From positions 1 to 25,925 of the forward strand of contig JAHBMJ010001342.1 of NCBI GenBank assembly GCA_018398765.1: DNA of 25,925 nucleotides, read 5' to 3'. This document shows positions 1-12,125 of this stretch, one piece after another. The stretch is from Chromera velia (lineage: Eukaryota > Sar > Chromeraceae). Position 1 is the first letter of the stretch. Every line of letters begins with the position of its first letter. The translations under genes were made by a program, and so were the position numbers. The notes beneath the pieces were generated by a model that had not been told where the DNA came from, searched no databases, and worked only from the letters and a program-made list of their open reading frames with translations.

Positions 1-18
1 GGGGGGGGGGGGGGGGGG
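1..18. repeat. Poly-G tract at window start
   Basis: Homopolymer G run, followed by GGGA/GAGA purine-rich sequence to about 80. Together with the poly-C end of the window it looks like a contig break in an intron rather than a biological boundary. Confidence 0.9.
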
Positions 19-85
19 AGGGAGAGGGAGAGGGAGCGAGGAAGAAACAGAGAAACAAAAAGGAGGGAGAGAAAGAGAGACTGAC

Positions 86-420
86 AGCTTCTGTGCCATC
101 TTCCACGAAGTGTCCTTTGCGATTCCTTTCGGGTTCACGTCCACCAAGGGGTCCACCTTCGCCATCAGGTGGATGACCGCTGCGGTGATGTCGTCGACAC
201 CCGGGGGCGGCTTGGCAAGTGACTTGGCCTCCTGGAAGTCTTTCTTCTCTAGAGTGTCCAGGGCAGCCTCGGCCTTCTCAACGAGGGGAATGGCTGCTGC
301 CAGATCCTTCTGACAGTTCGCGGCCATCTCTGAGACTTCCTTCTGGATCACTCCGCAGGCTTCTGCCTCCACATTCGCCTTCTCCGACTCAGCACTGACA
401 ATCGCTTTCTCGCGTCCCAC
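86..420 (-). CDS. Exon 46: stalk coiled coil into microtubule-binding domain (last exon seen)
   Basis: Codes 111 residues plus [22 protein letters not shown], then [40 protein letters not shown] and [15 protein letters not shown]-x-T-L-x-K-x-x-F-x-E-x-K-S-x-x-K-P-P-x-G-V marks the passage from CC1 into the microtubule-binding domain; DTSWKxAQK follows. The left end is a predicted donor GTCAGT at 84-85 and is less certain than the others because the next exon is outside the window. The remaining 85 nt (1-85) are purine-rich intron starting with poly-G. Confidence 0.92.
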
Positions 421-1553
421 CTGCACCCACTCGAGTCGTGCATCCACACATCGATAAGATAAAAACATAAAAACACTTGCGTGATCACTGGATGGACTTG
501 TCCTCCCGTACAGAAGAACCAAAAATCTTTGGAAGAGCGCGACACGACGACTCAGGAAAAAGAGTGGGAACGTACAAAAAGAGACGGGAAGCAGAAGGAA
601 GACGCCATGACTCCAGAAGGAAAATCAGTGTGTCAGACGGAGAGCAAAGATGGCACTTGTTCTCCCTTGGCATTCCTGGCGGGCAAGTGGACAGAGAGCA
701 CACTGGAGAAAAGACAGACTGGGAGGGAGCTCACTGGATGACACACAGACAGACTGGGAGGGAACTTTTCCCTCGGCACGCCCGAGAGAGACACTCAGGG
801 CTGGGAAAGGAGGAACGGGAAAAAAGAAAAAAGAAGGAGGGAAGGAAGGACTGTATCCTCAGAATAGAAGAGAAGAGAAGAGTGTGCAGGCCCATGTACG
901 TACCTCCTCTGCAAACTTGTCTGCCGCGACTTTCTTCTCCTCCACAACGACCTGCTTCTCCTTCAAGTCGACCTCGAGACCCGCAACCTGCAGGAAAGAG
1001 GGAGGGAAATGAGGAAGGAGGGCAGGGGGGATAGAGGCAATTGATAAAGACAACCCGCAAACCTGGAGCGAGTGGGCGAAAAGAACTCAAGGGACATGCG
1101 TGAGTGAATATGGCCGTCCTCTTGCAAACAAATGCGTATCCACTAAAGACTACGATTCGCAGACGTCCACATCGATGATGCTTTTCGTGCTTTGAATTCA
1201 CACTTTAGAAAAAAAACTCCCTTCCCTTGTCAATCAAATGAGGCAGGAACACAACCATTATGACGGAGAGACTATGACAGTATCTTGCATTGCCCCTTGA
1301 CGTACACCCTCTTGCCGACCTGTTCCTGTGTCTCCCTCAATTTTGTCAAACCGGTTGTCATCATCTCTCTCCTCTTCTCTACACTTTCAATGTTCTTCCC
1401 GAGCATCGACTGGTAGAGCTTGATCAACTCCAGGAAAGATTTGGGCGTCGAGTACGCATATCGTTTCTCTATCTCCATGTACTGGGCAGCAGCGGCGTTG
1501 ACCTACAAACAAGTCAGTCGCACACGGATGCATTCAGTAATAAACGCAAACGC

Positions 1554-1584
<31 letters not shown>

Positions 1585-3399
1585 TGCATATGTAGAAATA
1601 CATATACATCCCTATATACACACACATACATAAAAACAGATCAGAAAAGCACAGTCAAAATGCAAAGCAGATGAAAATGAACGGAGGGAGACTCATTCCT
1701 GTAAAACCTCTTCCTGACGGAGAAAGCGAAGGAGACTCCCCTCACCCCCCACCTGAAAGAAGGATGTCGGCATATGCATTTACTTTCATTGTATGCATGA
1801 AAAGAATTCTGTATGAAAGTAAATGCACCCCCCACCTGATAGAAGGATGTCGGCAAAAACTCTGCATTCTGTATGGAAAAAAAAAAAACTACCCCCACCT
1901 GATAGAAGGATGTCGGCATAAACTCAACGATGGAGTCTCTGATCGCCTCCTCGTCTCCCAACGGCAGCTCCGCGAGAAATTTCTTTGCCACCGACCAGAG
2001 GGCGTCTCTCGGCCAGGGCTGGAACCAATCGATGATCGTGCAGTTGACCACCGCCGGGAATTTTCTCGCTCGACTTCGGAGGGAGTCCCCGACCGGAGAG
2101 AAGCAGAGCGCCATGTGCAGATTCTTTCTGATTCGGCGAATGAAGAACGACCAACAGTTCTCTCGAGTATCTGCCTCACCTGCAGACTTCACTGCTGATC
2201 TGCAGACACAGGGTCTCACATGCATGTCGCTGTTATGTTCGCATGCCATATTCTTGACGCAGTTGAGCAAAATGCCGTTTTTTTAGGGTGCACCTGTTGT
2301 CAGCGCTTTGAGGGCGGATTTTGGCAGTATATTGCGATCATTTACCATGGGGAGCGTGCGTGGTATTGATGAAGATCGTTTGAATGTGGGGATGAATCAA
2401 TCGGAAACGAATTCAACCAAACCCTTCAAAATGGAACGCGGCTTCCTTAAAATGATCAACCATCTTATTCTCACCACGCTAAGCTGACCTTATCTCTTGA
2501 CTGTCTGTCTGTCTGTCTGATCGCTGTCGTCTCTGGCGTGTCACTTGGAAGTGACAAAGGTACGACGAGGAATGCAAGTGTGGATGAATACATATGTGCA
2601 CACAACACAAGTACCCACTCACTCACTCACTCACTCACCGAACGTTGTTGACGATCTGATCTTTGTCCTCCGTTGCGTACAGATCTGCGATGTCTCCTGA
2701 GGAGAGAAGATCGTTGATGTACACGAGGAAGCGCTCGTTGGTGATCTGACCCTCTGTGAACAGAAACAAAACTCCCTCGTCCTTGATTCCCGCCTGCAAT
2801 CATGGATGAGGGGCAACCCACCGAAGAAAAGAAAAGGAAGAAGAAGAATTCAACTGACTTGACGGGATTGATTCAAAAGGCAATCAATCAATCGACTTCT
2901 TGTTGCTGTACTTTCTTTACCCAGGCAGGCAGTACCATAGACGAAGCAGAATATTCATTCAGTCATGCGTTCATTGTCTTCGTCCGACAATTCATTCCAC
3001 GAACAGAAAGACTATAATAGCGAACAGACAGACAGACAGACCTTCTGGTACATTCCCTGCAGGTCCGTCTTCAGATCGTTGACTCCGTAGGATGAACTGA
3101 TGGTGATCTGCACGCACCAAATCATTCATTGATTCATTTTTTCATTGCACTGACGCACTGACAGGTTCCTCATGTCAATGACTGAATTCCTTCGAGCATC
3201 CAGACACTTGCCTGCAAATTCTCTCTCCCTCGATGCCATACGACAGGACAGCAGGCCGAGTCCTCCCTGTATCATTTGCATTGAGTTCTCTTCCAACATC
3301 AGTCTGAGTATTCCTTGAGTCTGTTTGGCGCTTGAGCCGCATGTTCTCTCTAAGTACATCTCCATCTCTCTGGACATTTACCAATTCCACTAGGGGGAT

Positions 3400-3435
<36 letters not shown>

Positions 3436-3626
3436 CAAAGTCTGCATGCAGGGCGGAGGAGGAAGCAGAAGAACGCAAAGGAGGGAGAAAGGAGAAAGAA
3501 ATACGAACCTGGGAGGTGATGTAGGAGCAGATGAAGGAGGAGAGACGGGAAAGCGACTGCTTTCCTGATCCACCCACTCCGACCAGAAGGGCATGACCAG
3601 AGGTGGCTGTCACAATACGAGAGATT

Positions 3627-3677
<51 letters not shown>

Positions 3678-6310
3678 TCATCCCTGGTCCTTCCTCATGA
3701 CTAAATAACAACATCGACCCTCCACGATGGCATCAATGCAACATTCTCTGTGTGTCTGAGAAAACGAAGAAAACCTGAAAGGAAGGAGAAAACAGAAATG
3801 TGCAACACGCAACAGGACCAAAAGCAGAAACAAAGTTAGCGCAACAGAACAAACCAGCACGTGGTCCCCCTCTGTACTCATTTCTTTATTCTTCATTTGC
3901 TTCCAGAAGACAATACACCCATCATTTGGCCCTTGGACAGGCGAACCTGCCTGCCTGTCAGTATTCGCAAACAGAACTACAGGATAGAAAAGAAGGAAGC
4001 CACACCCAGTAGGTGCCCATTCAGCCCCCCCCCCCCCCNCCCGCACCCACCCCCCCACCTGCACACGTGTCGCATGGCGTCTTCGAAGAGCACTAAGTCC
4101 ATCGCCGCGTTGGTCTCGTTGTATTCCTTCAGAGCCTCAGTCAAGACATGACTCAGGGCGTCAGCAGAAGGCACCTTGTCGTAAACTGGGGGGAGGAACA
4201 AAAAGCAGGGAAAGGGGGGAAGAAGAGAGACATTTAAAGTGAGGGGAGAGGCAGCGGAATAGGGGAAGAACGAGTGGTAGAGCGAAAGAAGAGATTTATA
4301 AAGTCACGGCATTCAGCCTTTCATTTCTTTTGTGTACCCTTACAGATCCATGACAGTCCCTTCGCTATGCATGTTTGTTTGAATGTACTTCGTTCTACAA
4401 CTTCATTTAGGACCCCACGCTCAGTCATGACCCGACTTCCTACGCAGAAAAGATTTTTCAAAGTCCTCGCATCAGACGGTTCACACTTTTTTCTGTTCAC
4501 TCACTTTGATCCTGCAGCCCGTTGGCGAAATTGCAGAACACGAGCATCTCCGGATTCTTCTCCTGGAAGTATTTGCTCATGTTGAACTTGGGGAACATCT
4601 TTTTGCACAATTCGGCAGTGGCAACCTGCAGAGAGGGAGAATGTCCTCTCTATGTGCACTGTTCGGGCAAACCTGTTATTTGCAACAGAACAGAGGAGAT
4701 GTTGTCCTTGAAGGTGCTCGTCTTCACGACAGACAAAATTCTCATTCTCTCTCGTATGGATGCAAATACACTGATCAACCAAAGAATCTCCCTGAACGCC
4801 TACTTTCTTTCAAGCACATGACCAAAGGACCAGAATGATTCATTCATTGTAATCCTTTGTTCCACCCTTCAAGATGAGATTCAGCTTCCTGCAGGAGCCG
4901 CACTACCCGAGTGTATACCCACAACCACCTCCCACCCCACCTGATACTTTCGCAGGTCCTCGTAACACACGAGACGGTCTCCGTACGTCCTTTCCGCTTC
5001 GTGCACGAAGAGCAAAACGACCTGAGTGAGTGAATCAACAGAATTAAAAAACAAACGAAGTGCATGAAACGCAGTATGATATTTACGTAATGAGATTAAT
5101 GTGTTCTCAGTCGTGGTCAATAAAGCAAAGAGCAGAACACGCAAGCCATCGACAAAAAACTCTTCCAAGGGGAGAACTCAACAAGGACTTTTGAAAAATT
5201 GAGACGGAAAGATTGTATGACGGACGCAAATGACAGAAAGAGAGACAGGCAGACAACGAACACACAAGTGAATATACAGCCATGCAAGCACACACACAGA
5301 ATGACTGAATGACCTTTTCTGGGTCTGTGAAGACTGTGGACGAGGCCTTGAGAAGCCCTTGGAAGACGCTGGTCAAGTGGCGGATGTTGAATTCGTAGTG
5401 GAAGTTGACCGCAGTCTTCCTGAACGTTTGAATCTGCACACACACACACACACATACACACACGTAGCCTTTTTTTTTGTACAATATCCTGAAGAAAATC
5501 GTTTGAAGAAAGAAACAAGGGAAGCAGGAAAGAAAAAAGGCACGCAACCAACAGAGACAGAAAGAAATGAAAACCGCAGAAAGAAGCAAGCTGCTCACCA
5601 CTTGTTGATGGAGTGCCAGTGCCGTCTTGATGATCGAGGCTATTTGTTCCTGCAGATAGATGGACAGAAGGAAATAAAAAAGGTTATTTGCTCCTGCAGA
5701 TAGATGGACAGGAGGAAATAAAAAAGGCAGCAAGGGCGGCAGGGAGACAACTTCAAGACCACTGTCGACCCCCAGAAAGTGACACAAAAAATCAATTCAA
5801 GTGGACAATGAATTTGGCAAAAAACTGCCAAGTAGACCGCGAGACACGATGGAACTTATTGCATGGACAGACTGAATGTCTCATTCTTTTTCCCTGCTTC
5901 TCCTTTTCACGTACGTACAGGCAGGCAGACAGACAAGACGGAACGGAGAGGAGAGGAGAGGAGAGACGGACCTGCACAGCGGTTCTGAACCCTTTTTTCT
6001 CGAAGTGGCCCTTCGTGAACGTCGAGAAAATTGTCGACAGGGCAGCCTGTTCGGGGAAGGGGACCGCGAGGGTCCAGAAGTGCCGCTGGAGACGGGGGTT
6101 GATCACGAAAGAACCTGCAGAGACAGACAGACAGGCCATATCGTCTTTTGCTTTCCTTGTTCTCTTCCTTCATTCAGACAGGCAGGCAGGCAGGCAGGCA
6201 GGCAAGCAGACAAGACAGATAGAACGAATGTGCAAACGCAGATACGTACACGGGCAGACACAATCATCCCCCCCCAAAGATGCACACGTGAACCGACTCC
6301 CAAACGCAGG

Positions 6311-6345
<35 letters not shown>

Positions 6346-7010
6346 CCATTCCCTGACTGACGTACCGGCGGAAGGGTTCATGCAGGCGAGGTACTGCGTG
6401 TTGCCGATGTCCTTCAGAGTCATTTTCTGCCTGCAGACGCAGATATTTGTTTGATGGATATGCACTCAAATGATAGATCAAAGCATGATTGCGTGCGTCA
6501 ATTGATTTACAAATGTTTGATGGATATGCACTCAAACGATAGATCAAAGAATGCATGATTGTAATGTAATACATTGAGATCGATAAAAAAAGAAATTTCA
6601 AACGCATAAAACATCTTTTAGGACTCCGCTTTGCCTTTTTCCTTGCCTTTCCCTTCTTTTTTTTCTCTCTCCTTTCCTCAACATTTCTCCCTTTTCCTTT
6701 TCTGTCTTTTGTTTTCCCTGTTGTGTTGCTTCTCCTCTTATCTCTTCCTCTTCGCATTCTCAAGTGAAGACAGACAGACAGACAGACTATATCGCCTTTT
6801 TTCTTTCGGACAGACAGACAGACAGACCTGTCGTAGAAGTGCTGGTAGTCTGCATGCTGTCTGATCAACTCGATGGCCGTCTGCGTGTTGTACGGGTCAA
6901 GCTGGGGCATGTTCAGATCGTCAACGAAGTAAATCAGACGGAGCTTCCCTGGGGGAGCGAACTGACGCCCTGCCTTCTTCTCGAGGGGCTGCTCAAGCAT
7001 CAGCTGCAAT

Positions 7011-7046
<36 letters not shown>

Positions 7047-7591
7047 ACACACGAACATGTATGTACACAGAAAAATTTGGTCTTGAAACGAAGTGAACGA
7101 TGCAAAACGAAGAGGCAAATAAAACACCATGCTCATATCACCTTGGGGAAATTGGTGATGAAGCAAACGAAAGACTACCCAGTTTATTGGACTGTTTCCC
7201 AGCTCATGTGCAAATGTGCACACTCCACTAATCCAGCGAACGGCTTTTTCCCTTTCCCCCCCCCCCCACCTGCACGAGCGCCGAGTCTGTGTAGTAGTTA
7301 CAGTTGATCGAGAAGGAGGTGTACAGCTCGGCATTCAGTTTGCCCAGCATTCCCTTGCACATCTGCGTCTTCCCACTTCCAGCCAGGCCGATCAGCATCA
7401 CGGGGAAGTGAACCTGCGGGCAGGCAGGGAGGCAGGCAGGGAGGGGACAGGGGAAAACGGGATGGTGAGCGAAGAATGTCAGGACAGGGAAGCATGACAG
7501 GAAACAAGACTCGATCGATCGATCAAATGCATGGGAGGAGAAGAGAAGAAACAAATGAATGGATTCACAAAGAAGAAAGAAGGCAGGAAAA

Positions 7592-7622
<31 letters not shown>

Positions 7623-10600
7623 GAAGGAAGGAAGGAAGGAAGGAAAGAAGAGAGAGAGAGAGAGAAGGAAACAGACAGACAATTAAACAAAACAAACAAA
7701 CCTTGAGCTGCAAGGCTTCCATGAAATAATTCATGGCCACGGTCTCGGTGGTCGGGACTGTCACGTCGTTGATGGCAGTGTCGCTGTCGTAGTCGAGTTC
7801 TTTCACCTGCAAGCAGGCAGGCAGGCAGGTAGGTAGACACAAATTGAGTGAGTGAATGAGTGAGTGAGCGCGGAGGTTGGGCGGATTGACACGAGTTGCA
7901 AGCCGATTGTTTCTTCCCTCTCACGAAAATGGTCATAAAGTCAGCAACCATGGGATAGACTTTCGACAAAGAAGGAATAATATGAATACAGACAGATACA
8001 CAGACACAAATATTCTTTGACGCACAGAAAGCTTAGATCTGATTTTTGTCTCCCTTTACTGTTGTTTTCCATCATTCAGTACTAGACAAGTCTTTTACTT
8101 TTCTGCGTTGAGCCGGACGTTCAGACAGAAAGAGACAAGTCAACCGCCCGACCGACCTTGACTGCCCACTCCTCCAACTTGGAGGAGTCGACCCAGTAGT
8201 CGAACACGCTGCCCTTGGAGGGAAACTTGATGGTCTTCCACTCGTTCCGCCACCAGTTGCTGAACTGCTTCCGGTAGTCCACGCCGTCCTTCTCGGACAG
8301 GTGCGCTCCTGCGGCCCAGATGATGCAGAACACGAACCTGCGGAGGAAGGAAGGAAGGAAGGAAAAGGCATTCAACATCCGTCATGAATGCAGGCAGTAG
8401 TGCATTCAAGTTCCTTCGCGCTAAGTGTCCTTCCTTCTCCGGTCATTCCCCCGTTCCCCAGTAGTGTAACCAATCGGGTTCCAGTCATTTCGTCGGAACT
8501 ATGCATATGACTCATTGGGAGGCACTTTCAAATAAGAAAAGGGGGGGGGGAAGTGGAAGAAGAGATAGTTTGTATGTGTCTATCAGTTCTTCAAGTGACT
8601 GCCCAACGTACATAATCAAAAAGCAGCAAGGCACTCACCAATATTCGAGAGCCTCCGGATTCGGCCCGAGAAGTGCTTGGAGCTGCACAAGAACATAAAT
8701 GCATACAGACAGACAGGCAACATGTTTCTTCTCTTCCCTCCTTTTCTTCATGTACACAACCGACAGACAGAGAGACAGAAAAGGAACCAGATGACATTCA
8801 GAGAGAAAGCTTTACGGAAGGACACATGTTATCAGGTTTTCCATTCTTGTGCAGCGGACCCAGACACATAGAATCCACAGACAGACGCACAGATAGGCAT
8901 AGGTCCTCACACTCAGACACATGCAGGCAATTCCAAAAAGGTCCATTCACCAGGGCGTTTTCCAATGGGAGAATGACATGATCTCGAGACTCTCGACAGA
9001 CAGACAGACAAACAGACAGGGAATCGGACCAATCTACCAACCAACCGACCATCTTGCAGAGAACGATGACAATGTTGACGTCCACAACAGGGACCATCTT
9101 TTTGCACTGTCTCTGCACAAACTTCAGCGTCTCTGGGCAGTACTTCTCGAACAGTTTGTGGAGTTGACCCTTCACCTCCTGCATTCACGCATTTGCGCAT
9201 TCACGAATGCGATCATCCATTCATTGAAACCTGATATGCTCATGAATGCGTGATTGTGCATCCTGCGGGTGGGCACTCAGACACTGCTTCATCATCCCTT
9301 GTGTTCCTAGACACGTGCTCAGAAACTTTTTTGTGTTAGAAAAAAAATTGAGTTCACAGGTAGATATGTGCCCATGCATGCACTCCTAGTCAAACAAGTG
9401 AGAGGAAAGACATTAAACTATGGATGGCTTCTGTGGCAGCTCAGATGAAAAGTTATTTATGGAATTCATTCCCCGACCCCTCCCTGCCCACCCAGCCACT
9501 CACACCCATGCATGCACGTCCCAAGCTATGCACCACCCAAAACAAACCCCCCCACCTGATTGAAATCGAGCTTCCCGATCCACGAGTTCACGTACGCCTT
9601 CCACTGGTATCCCGTCTCACTGGAAATGAACACGATGCCTGCACGCATGCAGGCAACAAACAAGCGGCCAGCCCCAAGTTCATGCTTCGCATCAACAATT
9701 AAGGTGTGTGCATGATAGAGGTCTGTCTCTATGCTTTGTTTGTCAAGTCCTGCTTCTTTCTATTGACAGACACACACACACACACACACACACACAAAGA
9801 GAGAGGCTTTTTTCTGCTTTCCAGAAGGGGGGTCCGAATCAAAGAGAGAAAGGAAGGCACTCACTTGTTGGATGGATGGATGGATGGATGGATTACTCTG
9901 TTGTTTTCTCTTCTGTGAGCTCACTCATTCATCCGCACAGGAAACTATTCCAGCAAAGAAAGAAAGAAAGAGACAATCACTGAATGTGTGCACAAAAGCA
10001 GAGCCAGTCCACATGCACTTCTGATCTATCGGGTCTCTGTGAGGTCTCCCAAGCAAATCACATTCCTGCCTGCCTGCATCATGCATGCGTCAAGAAGAAG
10101 AAGAGGCGTGCCTGCCGACCTGCTCTTGAGACAGTGGCTGGTGTTGCGTAGTTGAGATCTCTGATTTCAAAGATCATCCTCATGTGCGGCTTCAGGGGAA
10201 TGCGCTCGTTGGAAGCGAGGGTAAGGATCTTGTTATCGTCCATCACCGAGTTCATCGACTCAATCCAGTTCGCATCCAAGTCCCCTGCATCCATCCACCG
10301 ATCCATCCATCCATCATCGTGCAGAGAGACCCCGGGGGATCGGGAAAGAAAGAAATGGACCGTCATGGAAGAAAAGCAAAGTCTGCAGGGGAAAACCTAC
10401 AAAGGGGCAAGTAAGAAGGAGGACTGATTGGGGGACTGACTCCTGAAAGGAATCGAAACAGACGCTGACCAAACAGAAAGGTCACTAGACCAATTAACGA
10501 ACCGTCGAGGATAATCCATTTGGGTAGCGTGTCTGGAATCTGGCCGAGGGATCTCATGGTCTTCGAGAGGAGGCCGTCCTTCCACTCACGAGTCGACATT

Positions 10601-10729
10601 TGCACATACCTGCATGCATGTTTGCATGCGGGCGAACGAACATTTACTTTTTGTTCAGCTTTTCCTGAACTGATCGATCGATCTGTCTTGGTTCATTGGA
10701 GTTTCTCCCGAGGCCACCAGAGGGACGGA

Positions 10730-10760
<31 letters not shown>

Positions 10761-12091
10761 TAGAGAGAGAGGCAAATGTCCTTCCCAATCTCTAGCTTCC
10801 TTCACTGCATGTGCACAAGCGAGCAAACAAAAAAACAAACAAACGAGCAAGATGCATAAGAAGGAGGGAGGTTTGCTTTCTCCTCCTCCTCTTTCTGTTA
10901 CTTGCCGATTCCCTTCTCCTTTAGCCACAGACAAAAGAGCGCATCACAATATTTACACTCCTTCTCACTCAACAAAGCTCTCTCTCTTCACTCAAGGCAC
11001 TCACCCACTCACCCGTAGAGCTCGTTGGAGGTGATAGACTTGGGGTTCACGTCGACCCAGGTCGTTTTGTTCTCCGCCCGAGACTGCCCGTCTGCCAACA
11101 TCTTCCACACAGACGACTTCCCACACCCAGCCAGACCCATCACGAAGACGCAATGTCTGCAGGCCGAATTGAATGAACCACAAGAACGCGAATGCCCTTC
11201 TGCTTTTTTCTCTGCAATGTTCGACTCCAAAGCCTTCACAGGGCGAAACAACCACAAACAGAGCACACAGCCGGACTGACTGAACCATCTCAGGGAAATC
11301 AAAAATTCCTTTCCAGATAAAATCGCTTTCAGGAGAAAGTTTTCTTTCTCCCCGCTGTTTTTTCACTTTGGATGGAGCGTATGCATCTGAATCTGCACGC
11401 ATCCCGAAGCTCTCTCTGATGAAAAAAGACAGAGAAAGAGAAAGAGAAAGACAGAGCGAGAGAGGCTGGGCCAAAGGATCAAATTGACCGACCTGATGGC
11501 CAAGAGTTCCTGCAATTGAATGACTTTGAGGAGAAAGTTTTCGTCGGGGGTCAGTCCAGCCTCCACCGTGGCGGCCTCGCAGATCTTCTCAAAGTTCAGG
11601 TCCCGCTGTCGGGGAGGGTCAACTCCGGGGAAAAGATCCTGAAAGAAAAAAAAGACAGAAACAACGACAAGACAAAAAAGAAAGAAAGAAAGAAAGAAAG
11701 TGTGATCAGACAGGTCCCTCGAGTAAGACGGAAAAAAAGAACACAGACAGAGCCATGCACGCCGACATACAGATTTGTGGGGGAAAAATCAAATCAAGCA
11801 GGCAAAAAGATAGATGGACAGATAGACAGGAAGGAAGAGAGTCAAAATATGCCAACTGAAACAGCATTGCTTTTCGGTGAACACATGCCTGACTGACTCA
11901 CCTTCGTAAGAAAACGAAATTCTGCCGCAATCTTGGATGAAAGTCTATGTGCGTCGACGAACATGCACCCGTCTATACGCGCGTAAAGAAAAAATGAAGA
12001 AACAAGCACGCACCTTCTCAAGCAAAAAATTGCATTCATGACATATGCCTTCCCCTCCCCCCCCCCTCCACACGCACAGAGAGACAAAGAC

Positions 12092-12125
<34 letters not shown>

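Noticed and set aside
477-1034. Plus-strand open frame of 185 codons
   Set aside because: Purine-rich intron 45 sequence and antisense of exon 45; composition is low-complexity and no start context or domain is seen.
3629-3677. Direct repeats that could be read as a CRISPR-like array (here and in other introns)
   Set aside because: They are simple 2-4 nt microsatellites with no spacers, in a eukaryotic intron.
7900-7970. Minus-strand open stretch in intron 29 beginning [14 protein letters not shown]
   Set aside because: AAA3 reads straight from exon 29 to exon 30 in frame, and the stretch has no match to the family and no good flanking splice sites in phase.
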